Shown one piece after another: positions 54,270-64,000 of a DNA stretch of 64,000 nt; the first letter of the stretch is position 1, and each line of letters begins with the position of its first letter. The notes below the pieces were generated by a model. The model was not told the DNA's origin. It saw only the letters and a program-made list of their open reading frames with translations, and did not search any database. Both the position numbers and the translations under genes were made by a program. The stretch is taken from NCBI GenBank assembly GCA_022606135.1, contig JABYQN010000012.1, positions 186,001 through 250,000 on the forward strand, in the 5' to 3' direction. The stretch comes from Fomes fomentarius (Eukaryota > Basidiomycota > Agaricomycetes > Polyporales > Polyporaceae).

Positions 54270-55300
54270 ACCTCGGGTGAGGGATCTTTCATGTCAACGC
54301 ACCTCTTGCCAAGTATAGCCGCCGTGTAGTACTACACAGCGTCCCGACGATGCTATAGATGCGGGACTGCTGAGGTGCACAAGGCGAGCGATCACTCACG
54401 TCTATATGATCTACGTGGCGATGTCGATATGAAGTAGTCCAGCACTTAGCAGGCCTAGGCCTCGACGATGGAGACATGCTCCTTGCTCCAGACGTGCATG
54501 CAATGATGCCACGACTTCACAGAAGCCGGCATCTCCGTCGCCGCATCGGGGTTTCTCGTCCATATCTTCCTGCACCGCGTCAAAGAGACGCGATGCGCCA
54601 GAGAGCCACGAGACCTGTAGACCGCGCTATGTATGCGCAAACAGTCCGGATTCGTCAACGGCACGACACAAGAAGGGGGGATCTTGCAACGTGAATTCAA
54701 TTGCCACCTCGTCCGCCGGAAGGTAGCCGATCCGAGTCGGAACGGCGTGGAAGAACCGATAGCAATGCGGGGCGCCGCCCTAGACAAAAAGACCGTTTCA
54801 GACCGTAATCACGATGAACCGCACCTTCACAGGTTCGAACCATAGTCTCAAACTGTCGTGAAACCATGTCCATCATCATCACGTTCCCCAACTTCTCTGC
54901 AGTCGCGAGTTCTCGGACAATCCCCACGTAACCCAAACTCTCCAGGACCGCCCGCACGTCCGTAGTGTAATGATTCAACTTCGAAGAATAACGGGGATAG
55001 GGATATATCTTAAGGAGGGGTCCTGTTAAGGCTCAAGATGAAGAAAAACACCCACCGTGGTCGCATTCTCGAGACCAACACTATGACTGGTCGCCTCTAA
55101 GAGGACGTGGCAGAGGTCCCGCCGCGTACAGCGCTCTAACAGAGTCGGAGACAAACCCGCCGCCAGCTTGTGATTGGCTTGCGATATAGATATAGTACAA
55201 GGCGTTCATGTGGGCAGAGAATATGTAGCGATGGCCTTCACGTACCGTCCTACAACACACCAGCATCAGTTCAGTGAGGTGGGCACGCACGATGAAAATA
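54270..55300 (-). pseudogene. Family B gene, unit 2, degraded
   Basis: Recognisable pieces in order: REGHRYIFSAHMNALYY (about 55200-55260); VRAVLESLGYVGIVRELATA (about 54905-54955); CLRIHSAVYRSRG and HCMHVWSKEHVSIVEA (54455-54650). The N-terminal exon is missing or unrecognisable, and segments seen in units 1 and 3 (VSTVMELYFCHIF) are replaced by unrelated residues. It is in convergent orientation to family A copy 2. Most likely non-functional. Confidence 0.5.
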
Positions 55301-55504
55301 AGTGTACGACCAAGGAGGTCAGTACATCAGACTGACTCCAGTGCGATGATTTTTGACTACTCATGGTCTGCGGTGTTTGTGCAAGGCTGTGCTAAGGAGT
55401 TGTCGGGCGTCTAGGCGTACCTCAATGGCGTCTCCCATTTTTCAAAGCACCAAAGTTCAACTTCTCTCCTAACCACATCCATTTCTCCTTGCTTTCATCC
55501 TATC

Positions 55505-56354
55505 ATGGCTCCCTCACGCACCAAGCACCGCATGTCTAACTCCTCGACAAACGCGAGCTCCTCGTCGTCCACCTCTAAACCCACACCCACCAGGAACCCT
55601 GCGTACTGGGAAGGCGATCAGCATCTGTTGGAGATGACAGATAGTGATGACCCGACGAAGCCTGGTCGCAGACTCACCGAAGCAGCTGAGAAGGCTCAGA
55701 AACAGGTGTGTGACATGTCGTCCGTTGTGGCTGCATACACTCATCTGCAACAAAGAGGTGGCGAAGGCTAATGGCCAACCGACCACCGAGGAAGAAAATC
55801 TCGCCGAAACTACTCCCTCGCAAGAACAGGAAGCCTCCTCTCTTATACTACGGCTGGCCTTTCAAGGACTACGACATGATTCTGTACGCTAAGCGTAACA
55901 GTTTGTCATATCGGCCCTCACCGACAACGCGCGCGATCCTCGGGTGTGGGGAACGCTTCAACTTCGCCAACCTCACTGAAGAGCACCTGCGCAACCCTCA
56001 GCTTGTCCGCGCACTACGTACCATCGCTCTCAGGCTCGCTCAGCATGATCTTATCGGAAAGACCGCCGCGCGTCTTACTATAGGGCGACCGTTCTCGTTG
56101 GAGTGGGACAGCATCCTCGTCCTGTGGACGAACTACGCTGTGGATGACCGCTACCCAATGTTGGAGTTCCTGGATATATACGACAAGGTGGTGGCGACCC
56201 TGGACGCAGAGTTGAACGTAGGGAAGGAGCGTGCTGAGCGGACAAAGCTGCGGTGGTGGTCATGGGACAACGACGTGGTACGAATCTCCCATTCGTGTGG
56301 GCCTATCTGTATGCTGACTTCCAGTCCCAGAGCATCTTCACCGATGTCAACTAA
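55505..56354 (+). CDS. Family A hypothetical protein, copy 3
   Basis: Exons 55505-55705, 55756-56277 and 56325-56354; 250 residues. Closest to copy 1 in exon 2 (SYRPSPTTRAILGCGERF, ALRTIALRLAQHDLIGKT). One Trp codon of the LRWWWSW stretch is deleted (LRWWSWDNDV), without frame loss. Exon 3 ends SQSIFTDVN. Splice sites are intact. Upstream, the conserved leader (caaagttcaacttctctcct) is present. Confidence 0.75.
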
Positions 56355-56904
56355 ACTCACAATGCGCATCGAACTCGGTTCAGTAGGTTTTGTTCTGGCA
56401 TCCGACATATCGTTACCTAAATACCTGTACTATATTGTAGCACGTATTGCGATCCCTATCCCATATTCCCTATCCCATATTCACTGTATCACATGTGACC
56501 TTGGCTTGAAGTCTGAGACGTGGTCGCAGTCGCAGTCGTAGTCGTGCGTATCACTCAGAAGACTTCACTTGGGGACACAGTGGGTAGCCATGATTTGCGC
56601 ATGTGCACGGAAGCCGGGGCTTCAGTACTTCAGTGGGCCACCTCCTTCACATCGCCGTTGGCATGCCCGTCCGCCATACCATTCGCCCTTGAGGCATCCG
56701 CACCGCTGGCATTGTAGTTGACAAGCGCAGTCGCCTCTGCCCACCGCGGCGCAAGGCGCACGTACACGCACACCACCACCGCGTCGATTCAGAATCCTCA
56801 CCACAGAGCAAACGCATGACACTCACCATGCCGCTCGGTTGCTCTTCACGTGCCTCCGGCGGTTCTAAGCCCAGTAATAACTGAGCGTCGAGTGATCAAG
56901 TGTG

Positions 56905-58160
56905 TCAGGGCACCGGAATCTGGACTACATGGCTGACGGCAGCGTGGGCTTTCCCTTTGTCCTTATACCACGCCCTCATTCTGTCGTCAATTTCGATTGC
57001 CTCAACACGCCGAGCAGTTACAGATACTAGTACAGCGCTGAGCACCGAATATTGAATAGCGCGGGGAAACCTGGCTCTTGAATGACGCCCCCGGTCTGAG
57101 TACTGATACATAGGTCGACCTTTCATGTGACACGCACACCTGCCATAGGTAGCCACCGTGTACTACACGACATTACGACGATGCTAAAGATGCGGGAGTT
57201 CTGCGGTGCACGAGTCGAGCGATCACTCACATCTATATAATCTACATGGCGATATGAGCAGTCCAGAACTTAGCAGGCCTCGACGATGGAGACATGCTCC
57301 AGGCGTGCATGCAACGACGTCGCGAACGCCGGCATCGACCTCGCTGTATCAGGGTTCTCATACATATCTTCCTGCGCATCGTCAAAGAGACCCGATGCAC
57401 CAGAGAGCCGCGCCGCAGCATGTATGCGAAGATAGTCTGTATCCGGCAACGGCAAGAGCGGATCTACCGACATGGATTCCACTTCATGTGTAAGGTTGAG
57501 ATGGCCGAGCGAATTGGCGTGGACGAATTTGGAGTGCCCTAAGAACCCATGAGAGACTAAAGGATGGTAATCACAACGAACCGCACCTCCACATCTTCAA
57601 ACCATAGGTTCAAACTGTCGAATTGAGTACGCAGACTTGCGTCCATGATCATCACTTTCTCCAGCAAATGGACCTTCTCTGCAGTGGCGAGGTCTTGGAC
57701 AATCCCAACGTAACCGAAACTCCCCGAGTGTCCTTGGAGTGATTCTTCTAACAACGAGGTTGGGGGTCCTGTCATCAACGAAGAAAACACCCATCTTTGC
57801 TGCATCCTTGAGAGCGGCATTAATCGACTCTGAGAATATGTGGCAGAAACGCAACTCCATAACTGTAGAGACGTCGGAAAAACGTGCACGATCTTGACAC
57901 CAATTGTAGTATGCTTCGTCCATTATGTGAGGGAAGACGATGCAGCGATGGCCTTCGCGTCGCAAGGCCTACACAACCATCAGTCTGAGGCGGGAATGCA
58001 CGATGAAATGACATACCATACCAGTTTCTTCGACGTAGCGTAACTCTTAGGAGCTTGGACTTGCTCTTGAAGCCTGAGTTCGAAGGACTCAAGGGAGGAG
58101 GACTCGGGACTGGAGCGATCACTGGCAGGGGTTGATGTGCCTCGAGATATGTCTTATCTT
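56905..58160 (-). pseudogene. Family B gene, unit 3, degraded
   Basis: Exons are recognisable: after an intron, EGHRCIVFPHIMDEAYYNW, RFSDVSTVMELRFCHIFSES; then SFGYVGIVQDLATAEKVHLL, LWFEDVEVRFVVITIL; then LRIHAAARLSG and LEHVSIVEA; last RRVEAIEIDDRMRAWYKDKG to the stop at 56905. The start codon of unit 1 (atgtctcgagg) reads atatctcgagg here, so it is lost by one base. A one-base deletion relative to unit 1 shifts the frame before FGYVGIVQ. The segment 58175-58399 upstream (DGVISAVARAIASSQLSSSS) may be another exon. Confidence 0.5.
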
Positions 58161-58649
58161 GCGAACTAGCGATCCTATGGCGTTTCAGGAACCGGCTCTA
58201 CTGTCTTGACATAGGAGTACTGGACACTAACAAGGACGCAGAACAACGTCCTTGTAAAGTCGTTGAGCGCGGTGATATCGCCGCTGTCGCTGTTGTCTTG
58301 CAAATGATCCACACTTGAACTTGAAGACAGCTGTGAGGAAGCAATAGCTCTCGCGACAGCGGAGATCACTCCGTCGGGGTCGGAGTGGTGATTAAGCATA
58401 TATCAAATAATGCGTATGTTGATCGCCGGGAAGCTCGCCAGATTTTCGTCGACGCGCTGCTGAGCTCTGAGGCATATACTGTGCTCAGAGGATACGATTG
58501 GGTCAGTGTATAAGATCGGACAGAAGAGGTGTCGCTCAGTGGAGCGACAAAAGTGACATGGAAGTTTATAGACAGGGGTTACGGCTCAAGCGCTTGCTCA
58601 AGCACCTGTCGTCGTCGCGGACTGCGAGTATGGACTCGGATACCACATA

Positions 58650-58990
58650 TCATCGCGTTACCTCTGTTGTTAGAACCGCGGAGAGACTAGCAGCTGAGGC
58701 ACAAGAAAGGCGTGACTTGGAGACGACCAAGCTAGCGATCAAGATGGTGAGGCCAACGACAATGGCGACTCGTAGGACAGTGAAGAGAATAGCGATGGCG
58801 ATTTGCACTGTCACTTGCACAATTTTCTGACACCACACGGGAGGTGCAGTACAATGAATTGCTCAGACGCGTATACAAGTTATGCTGGAATAGTCCAAAT
58901 CGTCGCCCGTCGAGTGGCAGCAGCGAGTATCAGGCGGCGATGTTGAGTAGCCTCGTGTTCGCTCTAACCGAGCCGTTGGGCGTCTAGGTT
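58650..58990 (-). pseudogene. Membrane-segment gene of the repeated locus, unit 4
   Basis: The minus strand reads MWCQKIVQVTVQIAIAILFT, then VLRVAIVVGLTILIASLVVS, a hydrophobic stretch of about 35 residues, homologous to 38441-38812 and 16880-17165. The neighbouring NTRLLNIAA part is followed by a stop (tga). It is divergent from family A copy 4. Confidence 0.45.
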
Positions 58991-59059
58991 GGCTTTTTGA
59001 AGCGCCGCAATTCAACTTCTCTCCTAACCACATCCATCTCTCCTTGTTTTCATCCCCTC

Positions 59060-59902
59060 ATGGCTCCCTCACGCACCACTAAGCAACGCAGCACGTCTAA
59101 ACTCTCGTCCTCCACCTCTAAACCCACCACTCGCAGAAATCCGGTGTTTTGGGAAGGCGACCAGTATCTGTTGGAGATGACAGATAGTGATGACCCGACG
59201 AAGCCTGGTCGCAGACTCACCGAAGCAGCGGAGAAGGCTCAGAAACAGGTTTGTAACATATCTTCCGCTGTGGCTGCATAAATTGATCCGCAAGAAAGAG
59301 GTGGCGAAGGCTAATGGCCAACCGACCACCGAGGAAGAACATCTCGCCGAAGCTACTCGCTCGTAAGGGCAGGAAACCTCCTCTCTTGTATTACGGCTGG
59401 CCTTTCAAAGATGACGACATGATCCTGTACGCCAAGCGACACATTTTGTCATTTCCGCCCTCAGAAGCAATGCGCGCGATCCTCGGCTGTGGGGAACGCT
59501 TCAACTTCGCCAATCTCACTGAAGAGCACCAGCGCGACCCTCAGCTTGTCTCCCCACTCCGTGACGCCGCTCTCAGGCTCGCTCAGCATGATCTTATCGG
59601 AAAGACCGGCGCGTACCTCACTATCGGACGACCGTTCTCGTCGGAGTGGGACAGCATGCTCGTCCTGTGGACGAACTACGATATGCAGAAGCGCTACCCA
59701 ATGCTGGAGTTCCTTGGGATGTATGATAAGGTGGTGGCCACTCTGGACGAGCACTTGAACGTAGGGAAGAAGCGCGCTGAGCGGACGAAGCTGCGGTGGT
59801 GGTGGTCATGGGACAACGACGTGGTACGCGTATCTCTCGTTTGTGTTGGTTTGTCGTGATAGTGACTGACAGTCCCAGAGCATCTTCACCGATATCAACT
59901 AG
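59060..59902 (+). CDS. Family A hypothetical protein, copy 4
   Basis: Exons 59060-59248, 59299-59823 and 59873-59902; 247 residues, with exon 1 shortened by five codons in the Ser-rich part (KLSSSTSKPTTRRNPVFW). Core motifs are kept (PPLLYYGWPF, FNFANLTEEHQR, AQHDLIGKT, YPMLEFLG, LRWWWSWDNDV, SQSIFTDIN); the stop is TAG instead of TAA. Most diverged in the middle (DPQLVSPLRDAALRL). All splice sites keep GT..AG. Downstream homology stops at about 60310, inside what would be the last exon of family B. Confidence 0.75.
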
Positions 59903-60309
59903 ATTCACAATACACATCGAACTCGTTTTGTTCTGGCATCCGACATATCGTTACCTAGACAGTTGTACTATATTGTAGCGTATCGCGATCATCTGCTCGT
60001 ATAAATTTTCCCCTATTCTCACTGTATCACATGTCACCTTGGGTGAGGAATCGAGGCTTTCAAGGCTGAGACGTGCCCATGCTGGCCGAGAAGGTGATCG
60101 TTCAGACATACACCACCACCGTGTCAGTCCAGAATCCTTACCACAGGTACGAACACACGACACTCACCACACTACTCGGTTGATCTTAACGCACATTCGG
60201 TTTCAACCCTAGTACTCTTCGAGTGATCAGTGTCTCTGGGCACCGGAATTTGTAACAGATGGTTGACGGCAGCGTGTCCTTTGGTCCTCATACCCCGCCC
60301 TCATTCAGT

Positions 60310-63300
60310 TGTCGGTGGAGGTGCTTAGCAATGATACCGCGGCGCCATCTTCCGAACTCAAAAGCCTAGGTACAGCACAGCAGGGCACGAAGCATGACAT
60401 GTGGTATTGATCTTGCGCGCGCAGGCCGCCGCACACCGCTGCACCGCGCTCGACGCTGGAGAAGGCATCCCAGGGCCCCATTCGGGATCGACAGAGAACT
60501 CGCACGAATGCCATCTATCAATGCATGGCATGCTGTTAGCGCCCTCTCGTCAGGGCTGCGGAGGTGAGCACTCGACGGCGCGCCAGGTGGGCGAAGATTG
60601 TTCTTAGACCTCGCGCGCGGTTGGGAATATCTGTCATGAGCCTCGCGCGTGTCGCGCAAGCCGCTTTGCGTGCAGTCGATACCGTCTGCGCGCCCGCTCT
60701 GCATTATCTGCGCACCTGTCGAGTGGACCGTGCGGCACACAGCGAGATGGATTCCGATCGCTGGAGGGAGTGCATCCGTCCGCCCGATGCGCGTTCAGGC
60801 CCGGCTACTACATGGTACCGGAGTGGGAACACACTACGCGCGCCGCAGCCCATCCATCTGTCGAGTTGTGTCTTCAGTCCAAGTACCTGCAGATCCGTCA
60901 GCCGTGAAACTCGGAGAGGGACGGAGGGGAACATGAACCGTGTCGTCGAGTCCGTATACTTTCGCGCATGTGTCATTTTTATACATGCGTGTACGCGTGT
61001 ACGTGAAGCCGCAATGGTTCGCTGCTTGGATATGCGTCCCTCTCCGAGGCGGTCCCGTTCCCAGGGGTCGTCACAGCCTGGGACCGCACGCGCGTGGTTA
61101 CAGTCAAGTTCCAGTTGAGACTGCACTGCACGCCCTCACCGATGCGGCGCGGCCGCGAGAGACGGAGCGCGCGACCTGGAAGAGCGGATAATGCATTGGC
61201 TTTTTCTGTAGATGGTATCCCGGTGGTCCGTGCACGTTCGAGAACTGCAGACATGGCAACGGCGCCATACGAACAAGGAGGTCCTCTGCTGGAAGGCGAG
61301 GTAAATACGTCTCATAGTACTACCGGAAGTTCTTCGTACCGGGAGTACAGACGACAGACAAGATATGAGGTTCCTGTATTGGCAGGGGCACCCTGTCATG
61401 TCGGAGTCGTCCTAGTAGCTCAGGAGATCATGATCTCGTCGTAGTCCTGCCGTATCGCTGACTAAGCGGACCCTAACCTCGCGTTTCTGCTAGCGCCTCC
61501 ATAGACTCCACTGTCAACCGTGACGCGAGGAACTGTAGAAGGCACTTAGACTACTTACCGGGATTAACAGTACACCAGGCAGCACATATTCACAGCGGCA
61601 GGATTTGTGCACGGTCGTATTCTAATCAATTGAAGTCGAATTTACTACATTTCCAGACGATAGTTCCACCATGTAACTCAGAGCCTGCAAGCCCGGGGAC
61701 ACTGTTCGCCTGAGGATGTGCCCAAGACTGGGAAGAGACAGCGGCTGGGGTTGAGCTTCGAGTGACTCAGAGGCAATATCACTGGTATGAAGTTGTGGTG
61801 GAGCTGCAATTGAGAACGGTTGCTGTCGACCGTGAGGTGAAAGTTCCGTAACTTGAACGGTATACGGACTTAGGCGGCGGAAACTATGGTATGCGACCTC
61901 ATACGTCGCATCTGGGCTGAGAGCCCAGATACCCGCAAGCGCGAAACAGGAACTTCTCGATGTGCCCGTGCAGTAGTAGTCGCATGTCGTATTGTACCGT
62001 CCGGGCCACGCACAAGGCCGCTGTATTACCGGACGCATACATCCACCCTGAGCAGGTATACGTAAGTCAAAGTAGAGTTTCATTTACCATATACATCCGA
62101 GGCCCCGCCTCCGCGCCCGAAGAACGGAAACCCAAGGACACACTGGACAGTGACGAGACGGTTGTACTATTACGGAGCTCGGCCACCGCCCGGCCCGTGG
62201 TATCTGTTGAGTGATCAGTGTAAGCAGGGAAGCTCTCACCTTTCCGTCCTTCCATGCACGTCAATCACACTCGGTGCGCGCGGCCTAGACGCGACATACA
62301 CTCGGTCCACCTTCTTGGATGCGACAGATGAGAGAGTGGCGTGTACTGCATCCGGGGCCGCGCCCATATCACAATGAATCTGCGCTATACTTACGTGGGC
62401 ACGGCTCCGACGCCGTATGAAGCTTCTAATTGCGCATGTGATGACCATGTTGGATTGTAAGCTCCTAGTAGTCTATCCGGATATCTGGATGGGACCTGGG
62501 CCTGAGATGGACGACGAGCATGAGAACGTCAACGATAGCGTGAATTCATGGAGACCGATGTCAACACGTACGATGGTAGCGAGCAAGTGCATGTGCATGT
62601 GCTCGTTGAGCTCTAGATCTTCTCCCGGGCTTCCAAGCTCAATCTTCCAGTCTCGTGATACGCCCGACGGATGTGCCTGTGAGAACTGGATATCTGAACG
62701 AGATGATTGACGGCAGCGTAAGGGCAACGACAGGAAGCAGCGAAGACGACGAAGACGAATTGGAAGACCCCCCTTTTACGACTATCAGTAGTAGCTTGTC
62801 ATGAGCCATGCGTGCATTCAACATTGTATCTGTGCCGACGCTTCGTGCATCAAGCTTTCAAACCTCCCGAGTGAGGCCTCAAGGCTTCGACAACAGGATC
62901 ATCTTCGGCGCACGTATGGTGCCGTCCGGCGTGTATGTCAACAATCCAATATTCAACGCTCACGCGGCGCGCGCGCATGGCGTGAATGGAGAGACGAAGC
63001 GCGCCTCTGCGGACAAGCAGCTAGCAGTCACCGTGAGCGGTGCACCCGATGCGAAACACGTCGCGCAATGCGCCGAGTGTGGAGTGACGACATCACTCTT
63101 TGGAGTTCACCTTTACATAGTCACCCCGTTAGCGCGATGAGTGCGCCACTCCGGTTCGCTTCGGCTGACGGTCGTCGGTGGGCCAGCCGTGGAGGCTACT
63201 GACGCAGGGGAGTCGAATCTGACGGTGTCGACGACGACGACATGATCCCGCCCGGACTCCGAGTCCGTGGGTGATGGCGCTATTGTCGCGCGGGGATTTG

Positions 63301-64000
63301 CGGTGCTGGAGTGGGACCGGTTCCGATTACGGGTCCTGGTCGCTTCGACGGAACAGCAGAGTCGGAGTTCGAAGCGCGAGAGCTGCTGTGGATGGAGAGC
63401 TTGCAATCAAGTTGCATAGTCACCTTTAATGGGAGGATAGAACTCGCCGCTCTGATCTTCAAGCTTCATTGCCAAGGGCAGCTCAACACGTCTGAGGAAT
63501 CCAACTACAACTCTGCAGCAACTCGTCAGTGCATGACCGAAGAGTGCAAGGCAAGAATGAGACTGAGTACACCACACAAGGATCCGGAGTAGTGTACTCA
63601 TTCCTCTGGTAGCTGCTCCAGTGACACATGTGTACATCTGTCGAAGAGTGCGGGTCGGAGGAGGTGGACAGAGGCCCTCTTCGGGGGACTCCGTTGAACG
63701 GAGTCCCCCGAAGAGGGCCGAAGCACACTGGACTGGCAGGTCACAATTGTCGTCATCCATAGTAGTCGTCGATTTCAGCCAGTATATTCGTCGTGAGGCA
63801 AGGACGTTACAAAACAACCCACCCAGGCGTAGTATGTACAAGCCTAGAAGTAGTAGAAGCAACACATCCCGAGGTGAGGTGTACTAGTGTGACTCGGGAT
63901 GAGACACAGGTTCACTAAAATTGTGAATAACCGTCCTCCCACTTTTCTGTTGGCTCTCAGATGCTACACATACACTCTATCCATATTCTAACACCCTTCT
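60310..64000. other. Stretch without a supported gene
   Basis: Begins with the broken end of unit 4. Several open frames exist on both strands (longest about 180 codons at 60564-61118), but none shows family motifs, convincing splice sites or regular composition. A short block at 61465 (gaccctaacctc) resembles 1921-1935 (gaaccctaacctc) at the other end of the window. A perfect hairpin lies at 63673-63719. Confidence 0.4.
63673..63719. repeat. Perfect hairpin with 23-bp arms and a one-base centre
   Basis: ggccctcttcgggggactcc plus gtt at 63673-63695 is followed by one g and then its exact reverse complement to 63719. Such a perfect palindrome is rare by chance and could be a young foldback or an end-to-end inversion product. 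Confidence 0.9.

Noticed and set aside
54828..54842. tRNA-like B box (ggttcgaacc)
   Set aside because: No acceptor, D or anticodon stems around it; it lies in the degraded family B gene.
60564..61118. Plus-strand frame of 184 codons
   Set aside because: Arg/Ser-rich reading of GC-rich DNA with equally long frames in other phases; no evidence of coding.
61622..62083. Minus-strand frame of 153 codons
   Set aside because: No recognisable motif, no second exon, and composition like surrounding non-coding DNA.

Overview
The window looks like nuclear DNA of an agaricomycete (mushroom-forming) basidiomycete. Nearly every gene is split by introns of about 50-65 bases with GT..AG ends. The gene content (F-box proteins, expanded WD40 and dynamin-like families, a Rho2-type GTPase, a Ngaro-type tyrosine-recombinase retrotransposon, a Ty1/copia element) fits that group. 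All identifications come from reading the sequence and remembered family motifs; no searches were run.

Layout. 1-1058 (-): spliced enoyl-CoA hydratase/isomerase, cut by the window edge. 2732-10299 (+): beta-propeller cluster: a gene with an uncharacterised N-terminal region fused to seven WD40 repeats, a WD40-only paralogue, and an F-box/WD40 gene carrying two apparent frameshifts. 10721-28549 (-): dynamin-superfamily cluster with three complete tandem genes (13518-16613, 21926-25278, 25776-28549) and two relics. The three genes share GTPase, stalk and GED parts but differ greatly in a disordered linker, which is FG-rich in one copy. A Ngaro-like retrotransposon (about 17.2-21.5 kb) sits between the first two. 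29069-31793 (-): second full copy of the N-domain/WD40 gene; a third, truncated copy lies at 41901-43410. 33862-35391 (-): Rho2-like GTPase with an inferred 7-nt micro-exon. 35996-36067: tRNA-Cys(GCA). 36-38.4 kb: gene-poor and repeat-bearing.

38.4-60.3 kb is a repeated locus. Four copies of a three-exon gene of unknown function (called family A here; 38919, 53286, 55505, 59060, all +) all read open. Each is accompanied by pieces of a convergent gene (family B, -), decaying in the copies that could be checked, and by parts of a divergent membrane-segment gene (-). Between the first and second units lie the truncated N-domain copy, a gene with a long acidic tail (43942-45618, -), and a young Ty1/copia element (46234-52676, -) with matching 552-bp LTRs, a 5-bp target duplication, a half-tRNA-type primer site, and an in-frame TGA in its coding region. 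60.3-64 kb holds no gene I can support, only a perfect 23-bp-arm hairpin.

Overall this is a duplication-rich accessory region: tandem families at different stages of birth and decay, broken up by retrotransposons, with two ordinary genes (Rho2, tRNA-Cys) in the middle. No metabolic operon-like grouping is visible. The WD40, F-box and dynamin families are all types that fungi expand and diversify, but no joint function can be shown from sequence alone.
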